A DNA stretch of 17,932 nt, from contig JAQTMA010000069.1 in the NCBI GenBank assembly GCA_028714615.1, positions 1-17,932 on the forward strand, given 5' to 3'. The number at the start of each line of letters is the position of its first letter. Position 1 is the first letter of the stretch. A model generated the notes under the pieces. That model was not told where the DNA came from and did not search any database. It saw nothing but the letters and a program-made list of their open reading frames with translations. The translations under genes were made by a program, and so were the position numbers. This stretch comes from Anaerolineaceae bacterium. GTDB taxonomy: Bacteria; Chloroflexota; Anaerolineae; Anaerolineales; Anaerolineaceae. Below, piece by piece: positions 5,736 through 14,361 of the stretch.

Positions 5736-8700
5736 ATGCGACCCCCTGCAATTGAAAGAATGGGGTATTACCCCACCGATGATCCGGTCGTTGAGATCAT
5801 CCGAACCTACATGAAACACCCTGTCGAAAGAGGGCGGTTATTTGATCCCTGCGCCGGGGAAGGCAGAGCTGCCGCTACCCTGGGTCAAGCGCTTAACTGC
5901 GAAACCTGGGGCGTGGAACTCTCCCCGGAACGGGCCGAGAAAGCTCAACAGGTGATGGATAAGGTCTATCAGGCTCCTTGGCAGGCCTGCGTTCTGACCG
6001 ATGAGAGCGTTTCCTGGCTATATCTCAACCCACCATACGAGTTTGACCGTTTCGATAACCAAAAACGCCTGGAATGGGAATTTCTGAAATCGACTACCCC
6101 CAAGCTGGTGCGCGGCGGGCTGCTGACTTACATCGTCTCGCAGAAGATCCTGGGAATTGTCGAGGTCGCCCGCCTGCTGACCGGGCATTTCGAAGCACTA
6201 TCAATCTATCGTTTTCCAAACGGATTGTTCGAGAAATTCAACCAGGTGGTGGTTTTCGCCTATAAGCGCAAGGTCTACCAGGTGTCCAATGACAAAGAAG
6301 TGCTCTCGCTGCAAGCCCTGGCGACCATCGAGCTGGAACCCCTTCAACCTGCGCAAGAACCGGTCTATGAGCTGCAATCCGCACCTTTGCGAGGTGCAAA
6401 TGACAAACCGATTATCTTCAAACGCACGGATTGGGAGCCGGAAGAGGTGGTCGAAGCCACGGTTGACGCAGGTGTCCACAAGACATCCGAATGGTTGAAG
6501 CTAGTCCATCCAACCCGCGGCCTGGCGCAACTGACCCAGCCGGTCATGCCGCTCAAGAAGGGCCATATCGCCATGATGATGGCCTCAGGCATGATGGGGA
6601 CTGTGAAGCTGACCGACGAAAACGGACATCCCATGTTGATCAAAGGGCGCGTCGTCAAGGTGATCGAGAAAAGCGAACACCCTGATCCACAAGACAGCGG
6701 TACGGTCGTTGAAACCTACAAAGATAAATTCGTAACGACTGTGGCAGTGCTCAAACAAGACGGCATCCAGGTGATCCAGGATGTGAAAGGGCTGTCAGAT
6801 TTCATGAAAGCCCACGGCGAGAAAATCGCCGCTCACGTCCTGGAAACTTACCAGCCGCTCTACAACCTGGACCCAACCCAGGAGGAAATAGCAATTCTGG
6901 ATACCCTCGGCCTGGGGCGAAAATCCCTGCCAGGCCAAGATCGACCCGGGTTGTTGCCTGCCCAACGGCACGCTGCGGCGGCCATGGCGCGCTCGATCCG
7001 CAAGAATGGTGTGGGCAACCTGCAAGGAGAGATGGGGTTGGGAAAGTCGATCATCGGAGCGGCGGTCATCGAGCTGTTAGATGCTTATCCAGCGTTGGTG
7101 ATCTGCCCTCCACACCTGGTACCCAAATGGATCCGGGAGATCGAAGAAACGATCCCCGGCGCACACGCTCGTGAGCTGCGGCGAATTGGAAGGAACACGG
7201 ATGAGGCGTTTGACGCAAATGATGTAAGAACCTTTTTAAATCAATATACCGAAGCCCGCGATTCTGCCGGTCAAAATGGCAGTTCACTGCCCAAATGGGT
7301 GGCGGTTGTTGCCCACACTTCAGCTAAGTTCGGAGCGGGCTGGCAGCCGGCCGTTATTTGGCGTAAAGCCAGGCACCCCATGACTGGTAAGGTAGGTAAC
7401 GCTTGCGCCTGCCCGAATTGCGGGCAGATCGTCAACGCCGAAAAGGACGGTATCGTCGTTCCGGTGATCGATCCGAGTGAGTTGGCCGAGAAACGCCAAT
7501 TCTGTCACGGACAGGTACCCGGCTGGCAGTTGGGTGGTGATAGAAGAATCAAACGGGATGTCAATAACGACCCGATCTGGGGAACTCGACGATGTGGAAC
7601 TCCGCTGTTCGAGTTCACTGGCGCTCGCCGCCACAGCATCGCCGAATATATCGCCAAACATGCAGCTGGTGTGTTCAAGTTGCTCATCGGAGACGAGGTC
7701 CACCAGTTCAGGTCCAAGTCCTCCGACCGGGGTGTGGCCTTTCACCAACTCGTCACCGCTGCCAGGTGGACGCTGACCCTGACGGGAACGTTCTTCGGTG
7801 GAAAAAGCACGTCGATCTTCTGGTTGTTGCACCGCCTGAACCACGGCGTCCGGCGCGATTTTGCCTTTCACGACGAGAAGCGCTGGGCCAGGCTGTACGG
7901 AGTGCTGGAAACCACCCGCCGCAGAAGGAGGAACGAAGACGCCGATGAAGACGGTGTGTTCACCGGCAACCGGCGGTACCGCAACCAGGCCAAAGAGCAG
8001 CCGGGCATCAGCCCGGCCATCGTCAGCCGGCTGCTGGATACGACCATCTTCCTCAGCCTGAAAGACTTGAACCTGGCGCTGCCGGCGTACAAGGAGGAAG
8101 TCGTCACAATTGAAATGCTGGACGATCAGGGCCAGCAGTACCAAAGCATGGACAGCAGCCTCAAGCAGCTGGCCATTCAATCAAGCCGTTACCTCTCCAC
8201 CTGGCTGCAGTGGAGCCTGGCAAGGCCCAACTCAGCCTTCCGGGATGAGGTCGTGATGGTGGATGAAGTCGAAGGGGATGATGGCAGCTTTGTAAGGAAA
8301 GTTCCGTTGCTGGAGTTGCCTGCCATCAACCCGAATGGGCACAAATGGCTGCCGAAAGAGGACTGGCTGGCCAGTTTCTGCAAGACCGAAAAGCAGCAGG
8401 GACGCAAGGTGCTGGTCTATGTCCGCCAGACGGGTACCCGCGACATTCAGGACCGCGTCCAGATGCCGCTGCAATCCGCTGGCTTAAGGGTGGCGATCCT
8501 GGGTGGGAACATCGACCCGCGTAAGCGGGAAGATTGGATCCTCAAACGGGTCAACAGTATCGACGCCTTGATCTGCAACCCTCGGCTTGTGGAAACCGGG
8601 TTGGATCTGGTTCTCTTCTCTACGGTGGTCTACTTCGAGATTGAGTATTCGTTGTACACGTTATGGCAAAGTCTCAGACGTGTTTGGCGTCTGGGCCAAT

Positions 8701-9119
8701 CCCAACCGGTCAAAGCGGTCTTCTCTATCTACTCATCGACGATGGAAGCGAAAGCTCTCTCACTGATAGGCCGCAAGATGAAGGCTGCGCAGCTCCTGTT
8801 TGGTGATGAGGTGGGTGGCGCCATTGTACCCGATGGTGACGGCGACTTTTTGACCCAACTCGCCAGAGATGTGCTTAACGGCACAAAGTTGGCTGATCTA
8901 CAGACCTTGTTTGCCGACGAGATGCAGGTCTCCAACTCGCCGCTGGGCAGCCCGACCGAACTCAGCCCGCTCATGGTGCCGGTGCTACCAGCATCGCAGA
9001 CGTGGGAAGAGTGGCTGCGGAAGCATTCGATAGGAGGCATAAAACCTGCGAGTGGAAGAAATGGAAAGCATGGGCTCCGGGCTTCTCCTGGTCAATTATC
9101 TATGTGGGGAGAGGAGTAA
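5736..9119 (+). CDS. N6-methylase domain fused to SNF2-like helicase
   Basis: The product has 1127 residues from ATG 5736. An upstream in-frame ATG at 5625 would run through the structured leader, whereas 5736 has AGGAG at the right distance. The N-terminus is a Rossmann methyltransferase: motif I FDPCAGEG at 36-43, acidic residue E61 after the second strand, and catalytic NPPY at 98-101, typical of DNA adenine methylases. A superfamily 2 SNF2-like ATPase follows, with Walker A GEMGLGKS at 431-438, DEVH at 653-656, LTLTGTFFGG as motif III, and QSLRRVWRLGQ at 978-988 as motif VI. Between motifs I and II lies a Cys cluster (C557, C559, C562, C590, C620), probably a zinc ribbon. Fused or adjacent methylase-helicases occur on plasmids and conjugative elements, where protection from host restriction or DNA remodelling is plausible. 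Which DNA is methylated, if any, is unknown. Confidence 0.9.
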   Translation: MRPPAIERMGYYPTDDPVVEIIRTYMKHPVERGRLFDPCAGEGRAAATLGQALNCETWGVELSPERAEKAQQVMDKVYQAPWQACVLTDESVSWLYLNPPYEFDRFDNQKRLEWEFLKSTTPKLVRGGLLTYIVSQKILGIVEVARLLTGHFEALSIYRFPNGLFEKFNQVVVFAYKRKVYQVSNDKEVLSLQALATIELEPLQPAQEPVYELQSAPLRGANDKPIIFKRTDWEPEEVVEATVDAGVHKTSEWLKLVHPTRGLAQLTQPVMPLKKGHIAMMMASGMMGTVKLTDENGHPMLIKGRVVKVIEKSEHPDPQDSGTVVETYKDKFVTTVAVLKQDGIQVIQDVKGLSDFMKAHGEKIAAHVLETYQPLYNLDPTQEEIAILDTLGLGRKSLPGQDRPGLLPAQRHAAAAMARSIRKNGVGNLQGEMGLGKSIIGAAVIELLDAYPALVICPPHLVPKWIREIEETIPGAHARELRRIGRNTDEAFDANDVRTFLNQYTEARDSAGQNGSSLPKWVAVVAHTSAKFGAGWQPAVIWRKARHPMTGKVGNACACPNCGQIVNAEKDGIVVPVIDPSELAEKRQFCHGQVPGWQLGGDRRIKRDVNNDPIWGTRRCGTPLFEFTGARRHSIAEYIAKHAAGVFKLLIGDEVHQFRSKSSDRGVAFHQLVTAARWTLTLTGTFFGGKSTSIFWLLHRLNHGVRRDFAFHDEKRWARLYGVLETTRRRRRNEDADEDGVFTGNRRYRNQAKEQPGISPAIVSRLLDTTIFLSLKDLNLALPAYKEEVVTIEMLDDQGQQYQSMDSSLKQLAIQSSRYLSTWLQWSLARPNSAFRDEVVMVDEVEGDDGSFVRKVPLLELPAINPNGHKWLPKEDWLASFCKTEKQQGRKVLVYVRQTGTRDIQDRVQMPLQSAGLRVAILGGNIDPRKREDWILKRVNSIDALICNPRLVETGLDLVLFSTVVYFEIEYSLYTLWQSLRRVWRLGQSQPVKAVFSIYSSTMEAKALSLIGRKMKAAQLLFGDEVGGAIVPDGDGDFLTQLARDVLNGTKLADLQTLFADEMQVSNSPLGSPTELSPLMVPVLPASQTWEEWLRKHSIGGIKPASGRNGKHGLRASPGQLSMWGEE

Positions 9120-9154
9120 AAAATGTAGAGACTCTTTGTGACTGAATAAATATA

Positions 9155-9189
9155 GGCTTCCTGAAGATTTAACGTGTCTTCAGGAAGCC
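9155..9189. terminator. Bidirectional hairpin between convergent genes
   Basis: The perfect 13-bp stem GGCTTCCTGAAGA (9155-9167) / TCTTCAGGAAGCC (9177-9189) closes a nine-base loop. It lies between the end of the + strand methylase-helicase and the end of the - strand gene at 9224. On the - strand it is followed by TATATTTATT, which is partly T-rich; on the + strand the tail is weaker. Its place between convergent genes supports a shared terminator. Confidence 0.7.
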
Positions 9190-9223
9190 AATACTAAAAG
9201 TCTGGCAGTCCTTCTTGTATCCC

Positions 9224-9583
9224 TCACAGCATCGCTTGTTCAGTAGAGGAAGCATCAGCGTCACTGCTTGTTGATTTGTCCTTCATCTCTGCTTTAAGGG
9301 CTTTTTTCTCAGCCTTCTTTTCTTGCTGAGCCTGAATTATCTCTTTTAAACTTTGAATAACATCTGGTTGACTTTTGTGGAACCGTTTGAGATAAATTGA
9401 TTCGATAAACTGAGGCAGTGGAGTCTTCCAAGGCTCTTGTTTTTCATTTGAAATTTTCCCGAATTTATGTGGATTAAGCCCCAATTCTCTTGCCATTTGG
9501 ATCTGCGCATCGGAAAGATGGTACCGCCTTCGCACTTCGATCCAAATCTGAACTCTCTCGGGAACAACGATTTTCTTTCCCAT
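9224..9583 (-). CDS. Conserved small helical protein of unknown function
   Basis: The product has 119 residues. It resembles, from memory, a widespread bacterial hypothetical family sharing an RYHLSxAQIQMARELGLNPxKxGK core followed by KQEPWKxPLPxFIE and YxKRF. Here those blocks span residues about 18-66. The C-terminal third is highly charged and predicted to be helical (QQEKKAEKKALKAEMKDK), then Ser/Asp-rich and probably disordered. An upstream in-frame start at 9682 exists, but it overlaps the preceding gene and adds a sequence foreign to the family; ATG 9583 matches the usual family start. No clear Shine-Dalgarno sequence precedes it. It lies 17 bases after the end of the membrane-anchored protein gene, so they may be co-transcribed. 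The function of the family is not known to me. Confidence 0.78.
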   Translation of the reverse strand: MGKKIVVPERVQIWIEVRRRYHLSDAQIQMARELGLNPHKFGKISNEKQEPWKTPLPQFIESIYLKRFHKSQPDVIQSLKEIIQAQQEKKAEKKALKAEMKDKSTSSDADASSTEQAML

Positions 9584-9600
9584 ACAATCTACATTATCAC

Positions 9601-10341
9601 CTACGGCGTCAAAGTTTCGGTTGGCATCGGTATCGAAGGTACAGTTACAATTGGCGGTTGATACATGCCATAGCCATCCCAAGGCTTGTAATACGGGTCA
9701 GACTCCTTATCGGAGGTTCGAAATAGATTTTCATCTGAAAATTGGATACCTTCCACTTCAGTTGTTTTTTGGATATCGTAAGTATTGGCAGAAATCTCAG
9801 GCAAGGAAACTAACATTCTTATCGAATTCCAATAGAATCTCGGATGGATTGTTCCGGGTGCGCCTTCTTGATCTACAGTTACATAATTTGGCTCTCCATA
9901 TTTTTCAATAATCTCTCCCAAGGAAATTGAATCATTTAGGCGAAACCAAACTGCATTGACAATGTTTGTCTGTGTATCTACCTGCACATTGAGCCTGCCC
10001 ATACCACAGTTATAAAGGAACCAGGAGACGTTTGGTTCTGTGAGACAAACAGAACTCGCAATACCGTTTTTCTCTAAAGCAGGCATTACTTGATCAAAAT
10101 GGGTCTCTCCAGCTCGAATTCCAAAGACACATGGCGCGGAACATGGTACGCCAGATATGATGCCCCCGTCGCCAATATTTATTGCGTATATGACGCTGTA
10201 ATAAAACCTTATTAAAGAGGCTGGATCCTTCTGATAGGCGAACCAGAGCAAAGCCATTGCAATAACCAGGACTGACACTCCTCCTCCTAGTATAAGCCGA
10301 CCCCATTTCACCGATTTGCCTTGCGTAAAAGAATTGGTCAT
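9601..10341 (-). CDS. Membrane-anchored protein with Cys-rich extracellular part
   Basis: The 246-residue product has a short basic N-terminus, one membrane helix at about 14-35 (LILGGGVSVLVIAMALLWF), and a large domain beyond it. After the helix comes PCSAPCVFGIRAGETHFDQVMPAL, a Cys pair followed by a Gly-rich turn and helix, which resembles a recurrent type of Chloroflexi secreted or membrane hypothetical. Two further Cys residues (near SVCLTE and YNCGMG) suggest disulfides outside the cell. The C-terminus is Pro/Thr-rich. ATG 10341 has GGAAGGAG seven bases upstream, which fixes the start. Its function is unknown. The small helical protein gene follows 17 bases downstream. Confidence 0.75.
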   Translation of the reverse strand: MTNSFTQGKSVKWGRLILGGGVSVLVIAMALLWFAYQKDPASLIRFYYSVIYAINIGDGGIISGVPCSAPCVFGIRAGETHFDQVMPALEKNGIASSVCLTEPNVSWFLYNCGMGRLNVQVDTQTNIVNAVWFRLNDSISLGEIIEKYGEPNYVTVDQEGAPGTIHPRFYWNSIRMLVSLPEISANTYDIQKTTEVEGIQFSDENLFRTSDKESDPYYKPWDGYGMYQPPIVTVPSIPMPTETLTP

Positions 10342-10723
10342 AAGAGGCTCCTTCCATTTCTGATGCTTCAGAACACAGAGGGGAGTGAACCGCCCAACTA
10401 TTAATGATACAGAATCTTGAAACGCTGCAATGACGCTGTTTTACTGACCTGTCATGGATGAAAATACTGCAAATAAGTCGTGAAATTAGCTTTGACACAG
10501 ACTTTGATTCTCTTCACCGAATTTATTATAGCCCGCGTTAGACCAACAATACACGCTCCGGTTCTGACATTCATGGTGTCAGAACCGGAGCAATTCAAGG
10601 TAAATTTATAATACGCCCCTTGTACTTATTGTCTCTAAAAACAAAAAGGTCTATACAACCTTAATATTGCACCTTATCTTTAGAGTACCTCTTCTTTTTA
10701 TCCCTTTTAAAGGGAATTTCCTT
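10342..10723. other. Non-coding stretch between two - strand genes
   Basis: No convincing gene is seen. The - strand open frame reaching 10498 overlaps the membrane-protein gene and reads as an out-of-frame artefact. The stretch holds the 15-bp hairpin at 10555-10591. A possible - strand promoter near 10405-10435, TTGCAG and TATCAT separated by only 15 bases, is weak. Next to the 10724 gene end is a small imperfect TCCCTTTTAAAGGGA palindrome followed on the - strand by A-rich sequence. Confidence 0.5.
10555..10591. terminator. Strong 15-bp hairpin, probable terminator
   Basis: The perfect stem GCTCCGGTTCTGACA (10555-10569) / TGTCAGAACCGGAGC (10577-10591) closes a seven-base loop. It lies downstream of the - strand membrane protein gene ending at 10724 and upstream of the next - strand gene. 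Neither side has a true T tract, so termination may be weak or factor-assisted. Confidence 0.5.
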
Positions 10724-11248
10724 TCAATTCTCTAGCTCTTGAATTTTAATAATTTGGGTACGCACTTTTTTCCGCAGAATCCAGAAAACTAAGGCGCCTA
10801 TGATCGCCCCGCCTGTTACAGCGATTATGACCCATTCCAAAAATTGATTCAAAATGATGGCTTGGAACATGTGCCAATAGTAATACCAGAAGGAATCATT
10901 TTTATCTCCAAATATATTGAATTGCTCCATGTGGTTTAATTTTCCGAGAGAGAGCAGGATCGCATAATAAGCATAATAACTGAAGATAGCGCATGACCAT
11001 GTCAGTATGCCAGCGAGTATGGGGTAACGAATCGTTTCCGAACGCATAGTCTCATAAATTGCTACGGGTATGATCGGAACCAACCAGATGCCATAATTCA
11101 TGGCAATAATGATAGGAACGACCAGGGCGGATTCTCCCAGGCTGCCCCATGAAATATGCGCTAACCAGTCCAGGTAGAACCAGTCGATGATGCCGAAAAT
11201 GAGACCAATGACGGCATAAAGAAGGAAGCGTCGCCCAGTTTTTTTCAT
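10724..11248 (-). CDS. Multi-pass membrane protein of unknown function
   Basis: The product has 174 residues from ATG 11248. A longer frame to 11314 starts with GTG and would include the promoter found at 11293-11321, so the internal ATG is preferred; its ribosome site is weak. The N-terminus is basic (MKKTGRR), then four hydrophobic segments follow at about 8-25, 42-65, 74-101 and 131-158, the second and third possibly each being two short helices. The C-terminus is charged and probably cytoplasmic (RKKVRTQIIKIQELEN). Tyr and Trp cluster near the third and fourth helices. No transporter or enzyme signature was found. Confidence 0.72.
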   Translation of the reverse strand: MKKTGRRFLLYAVIGLIFGIIDWFYLDWLAHISWGSLGESALVVPIIIAMNYGIWLVPIIPVAIYETMRSETIRYPILAGILTWSCAIFSYYAYYAILLSLGKLNHMEQFNIFGDKNDSFWYYYWHMFQAIILNQFLEWVIIAVTGGAIIGALVFWILRKKVRTQIIKIQELEN

Positions 11249-11292
11249 AGATAATACCCATTTCTGTTCAATTTCATCAACCTTTTTGCAAG

Positions 11293-11321
11293 TATATAAC
11301 AAAGTCTGAAACACATCACAA
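11293..11321 (-). promoter_or_regulatory. Promoter of the 174-residue membrane protein
   Basis: On the - strand, TTGTGA (11321-11316) and TATATA (11298-11293) are separated by 17 bases, a good sigma-70-type match. Transcription would start near 11286 and give a leader of about 38 bases before ATG 11248. It lies inside the longer alternative reading frame, which helps decide the gene start. Confidence 0.5.
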
Positions 11322-11340
11322 TCATGGAAGTGTTATGCAA

Positions 11341-11372
11341 ACTGGGAGACATCGGTTTGGATGTCTCCCAGT
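11341..11372 (-). terminator. Terminator hairpin after the anti-sigma gene
   Basis: The perfect 13-bp stem ACTGGGAGACATC (11341-11353) / GATGTCTCCCAGT (11360-11372) lies 28 bases beyond the stop of the - strand gene at 11401. On the - strand it is followed by TTTGC, a short T run only. Position and stem strength support termination of the sigma / anti-sigma operon. Confidence 0.65.
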
Positions 11373-11400
11373 AGTTGTGGAAATGCTGTGTGCTACGTTA

Positions 11401-13671
11401 TTACGGGGTAAACAATCCCTCCAAATCGCCGTTTAAGGCAGATGGCAACAGATAGGCTTCACACCCGTCCGGTTTGAGCAAAACGAACGTCGATTCGGCA
11501 GAATTCGGGTTCTGGAGGCTTACTCCCAACCAACCGCCGCGGCTCCATTCAATTCCAACAGCGCCCACATTATCCAGCAACAGGTGCATGTCGCTGCCGT
11601 CGGGATGCACGAGATACAGGCTGCTGTTATCCCGGCCGCGATAGGCAATCCATTTCCCATCCGGTGAGAGCTTGGGATTAAGGAACTTGAGGGTGCCGTT
11701 CTCTATCGTAAACCGCTCTTGAGCCGACTCACTGGCGATGTCATATGAATACACCTTCCAGGCAGCGCCTCCCGTAAAGGGTGCAGCAAAGTAAAGTTGC
11801 CCGCCATCCGGCGACCAGCCAACGATCGTTTCATAACTCAAATTGGACACCTGGCGCACCATCGTGCCATCGATTTTAGCGATAAATGCGCTGTTGACGG
11901 CGCCATTCCCCAGGCCAATATAGGCGATTTGCGTTCCATCCGGCGACCATTGAATATTGAACCCGGAAGCATTTTGAATTACCTGCTCGGTTATGGTATT
12001 CACATCCACCAGGTGGATTCCATTATCCAAAGCGGAATAAGCCACTTTGCTGCCGTCCGGCGAAAGTGCGCCCCAATTTCCATTTGTTACCACGGCTTGC
12101 TTTTGACTGCCGTCCAGGGTATAGAGCACCAAGCCCCACTTACCCGTATCGAGTTTTTCATAAACCAAGGCTTTCCCATTGGATAAAGCGGATGGAACCG
12201 GCTTGAGCTGTTTGAGAGCATCAGAGGTCAGGCATAAACCTGCCTGAGGCGTTGGATTGGCAGGCAGATCAGTCCGGGGTGTAGAAGGGGACCACTGTCC
12301 TTGCCAGGTCAGAGTTTCTCCGGCGACGGTCAGGTTGGAGAGGGTAACCGTCAGCAAACCGGTTGGAAAACGGATAAAGCTAAGGCTGGTATCAAAGCCG
12401 CCAGCATTCATGCCGCGGCCCCAACCGTGACCGGTGGGCGTAAATCCGTCGATTTGGATGTTGGCGCTGATTACTTTTGGATCTCCTTGAAAGCTGAAGT
12501 TGTAACCGTTTCGAGAATCCGCCCTGATTGTGGTCAGCTTAAGCGTGTGCCCGGCGAGCTGGATATCCTGGTTGGGAGTCCATTCCTGGCCCGGCCGAGG
12601 GTTGGAACCGGCATCGAAGGTGAACTGCACAGTGGCGTTTGGATCCGCTTGCTGGATGGCAGAGCCAGCGTATTGGATGGTCAAAGGATAGGCCAAGCCG
12701 GCTGCCTTGAACTGCATAAACCAGTAAGGTCCGTTCGGGTCAAGCCCGAGCGCATTCGGGCCAACATCCTGAGGATAGGTAAAATCCACTTTCTTTCCGC
12801 TTGCGTCTCTGATTTCCGCCTTACCGTTTGTCACCTGATCTCGAGGCAGACCCTGAAACGGGAACTGCCCGACCAGAATGTATCCATCGCCAGTTTCGAT
12901 CTCTTTTATGATTGTTATTCGGTTATTCGCCAGTGAAGTGGGAGTAGCGCCAACCACTTCAGGCAGGGCCGTGGTTTCTGGAGTCGAGCTGGCCTGGGGC
13001 GAAGGTGAAATATCGATCACCGGCATCACCGTCAGGTCGGGTGGGGCAGGCACAAAGCGCAAAGGCAGCTCCCAATTTTCCGGAGTTTTGCCAGGCAAGG
13101 TGTTGAAGATACATGGCATGATGAAGGTGGCCGCGTTGATTCCGGCTGGAACATATCCGAAATCATTGCCGATGCGATTGAGCCGGGTTCCATCCGGCAG
13201 GCGCAGGTACTCTGGCGTTGTGCACCCCACCACGTCTTCCCGGTTTGGGTAGGCAGAACCGGGCACGCCGAAGATGCGATATTCAATATGAGTCTTCTCT
13301 CCGGTCAGCAACGCCGAAGTCACCGTGATGGAAATCCCGTCGCGAGTGACGCTCACCGGTTCGGCCAGAACCCGGAATGGAGCGCTTTGATCGACGATGC
13401 CAACTCCGGGAATGTAACCGAACAGACCGCGCATCGCCGCTAATACACGCTGCGGGCCAACCACCAGGACACTGATAATGAGCAAAGCAAGAACGCAAGC
13501 AGCTATCCAGGCTGGCCTAAATAAAATTGGGCGGTTGAGCTTGGGTTGGGCTGCTGCCTGCTGCATAATCCGTCCGTGCAGGCTCTTGATAAATTCTTCG
13601 CGTGCCAGCGGTGCTTCAACAGCTGCACGAATTTCTTCTTCGAACTGTGAGTTAGGAGTCATATCAGACAT
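11401..13671 (-). CDS. Membrane anti-sigma-like protein with PD40 propeller
   Basis: The product has 756 residues. The first 50 or so, with FEEEIRAAVEAPLAREEFIKSL, are cytoplasmic and lie where an anti-sigma segment would bind. A single membrane helix spans about 53-72 (AWIAACVLALLIISVLVV). Outside follow GYIPGVGIVD and beta-rich domains resembling the DUF4179 type to about residue 460. The last 280 residues hold repeated PD40/TolB-like blades, seen as LSPDGSKVAY, WSPDGTQIAYIG, WSPDGGQLYFAA and LSPDGKWIAYRG. The gene starts inside the end of the ECF sigma gene with an 8-base overlap and has GGAGG just upstream, so the two are translationally coupled. The likely role is to hold the sigma factor at the membrane until an extracellular signal is sensed. 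No HxxxCxxC zinc motif is visible, so the anti-sigma role rests mainly on context. Confidence 0.82.
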   Translation of the reverse strand: MSDMTPNSQFEEEIRAAVEAPLAREEFIKSLHGRIMQQAAAQPKLNRPILFRPAWIAACVLALLIISVLVVGPQRVLAAMRGLFGYIPGVGIVDQSAPFRVLAEPVSVTRDGISITVTSALLTGEKTHIEYRIFGVPGSAYPNREDVVGCTTPEYLRLPDGTRLNRIGNDFGYVPAGINAATFIMPCIFNTLPGKTPENWELPLRFVPAPPDLTVMPVIDISPSPQASSTPETTALPEVVGATPTSLANNRITIIKEIETGDGYILVGQFPFQGLPRDQVTNGKAEIRDASGKKVDFTYPQDVGPNALGLDPNGPYWFMQFKAAGLAYPLTIQYAGSAIQQADPNATVQFTFDAGSNPRPGQEWTPNQDIQLAGHTLKLTTIRADSRNGYNFSFQGDPKVISANIQIDGFTPTGHGWGRGMNAGGFDTSLSFIRFPTGLLTVTLSNLTVAGETLTWQGQWSPSTPRTDLPANPTPQAGLCLTSDALKQLKPVPSALSNGKALVYEKLDTGKWGLVLYTLDGSQKQAVVTNGNWGALSPDGSKVAYSALDNGIHLVDVNTITEQVIQNASGFNIQWSPDGTQIAYIGLGNGAVNSAFIAKIDGTMVRQVSNLSYETIVGWSPDGGQLYFAAPFTGGAAWKVYSYDIASESAQERFTIENGTLKFLNPKLSPDGKWIAYRGRDNSSLYLVHPDGSDMHLLLDNVGAVGIEWSRGGWLGVSLQNPNSAESTFVLLKPDGCEAYLLPSALNGDLEGLFTP

Positions 13672-14239
13672 GAGAATCCTCCAACTGGGCTTTCAACCGG
13701 GCCAGCAACCGGTAGATAGATTTCTTGACTGTATCTTCTTTCTGACCGAGTAAATGCCCGATTTCAGCGAAGCTCAATTCGGCCACAAAGCGTAATCGAA
13801 TCAACTCTTGCTCTTCTTCGGGCAGAGCCCAGATGAGTTTTGATAAAGCGGCTATCCGTTCAGTTTTAATCACTTGCTGCAACATATTGCCATCAGCAGG
13901 GATGAACTCTGCATCTTCAAGCGGGGTTTCCTTACGCCGATTGCGGAAATAATCCATTGCCTTGTTGCGAGCGATTGAGAACAGCCAGCTTGCAAAATAC
14001 CCATCATGTCGATACTTTGGGAATCGCTCAAGAGCTGCCAGGAAGGTTTGTGCTGTGGCATCCTCAGCTTCGGATAGGTTACCGATTCGGCTGAAAAGGT
14101 ACCGGAAGACCGGCTGCGCATACAGCAGATATAATTCGCCGAATTTGTTTGGATCTTTCCTGGCTGCTTCTATGAGTTGTGCTATTTGATTTTCCTCTGG
14201 TCGAGGCTTCTGCTTTATTGTTATCGTTCTTTCAACCAT
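13664..14239 (-). CDS. ECF-type RNA polymerase sigma factor
   Basis: The 191-residue product has the two-domain ECF layout. Sigma region 2 spans about 33-102, with FGELYLLYAQPVFRYLFSRI, the acidic EAEDATAQTF helix and ASWLFSIARNKAMDYFRNRR, which contacts the -10 element. A linker leads to sigma region 4 at about 131-188 with LPEEEQELIRLRFVAELSFAEIGHLLGQKEDTVKKS in segments, the -35-binding helix-turn-helix. It would direct core polymerase to a small stress or surface regulon, probably including its own operon. ATG 14239 follows AAAGGAAA. Its end overlaps the anti-sigma-like gene by eight bases (ATGTCTGA). This arrangement is standard for a sigma factor held by a membrane partner. Confidence 0.93.
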   Translation of the reverse strand: MVERTITIKQKPRPEENQIAQLIEAARKDPNKFGELYLLYAQPVFRYLFSRIGNLSEAEDATAQTFLAALERFPKYRHDGYFASWLFSIARNKAMDYFRNRRKETPLEDAEFIPADGNMLQQVIKTERIAALSKLIWALPEEEQELIRLRFVAELSFAEIGHLLGQKEDTVKKSIYRLLARLKAQLEDSHV

Positions 14240-14274
14240 GAAGTTTCCTTTAACCCGGGAACAATGATTTGAGC

Positions 14275-14302
14275 TCTATATGTAAATCGGGCAATCAATC
14301 AA
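14275..14302 (-). promoter_or_regulatory. Candidate promoter of the sigma operon
   Basis: On the - strand, TTGATT (14302-14297) and TATAGA (14280-14275) are separated by 16 bases, placing a start about 35 bases before ATG 14239. It resembles a housekeeping promoter. Self-regulated ECF promoters often look different, and no second copy of a motif was found to compare. Confidence 0.4.
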
Positions 14303-14347
14303 AAAGGGACAGAATAATTCCAAAAGGGATTATGAAAGTAATTTAAT

Positions 14348-14361
14348 TAGGACTTACGCAA
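14348..14361 (+). repeat. Left terminal inverted repeat
   Basis: TAGGACTTACGCAA matches the inverse sequence at 16847-16860 over all 14 bases. It contains the TAA stop of the transposase (14356-14354, - strand). Confidence 0.8.

Noticed and set aside
7320..8180. Long - strand open frame of 286 codons
   Set aside because: It lies antisense to the helicase domain, and its protein looks like a translation of codon-biased antisense DNA.
10094..10498. - strand open frame upstream of the membrane-anchored protein
   Set aside because: It overlaps the real gene in another frame and lacks protein-like features.
12301..12936. + strand open frame of 211 codons
   Set aside because: Antisense to the anti-sigma-like gene; no recognisable protein.
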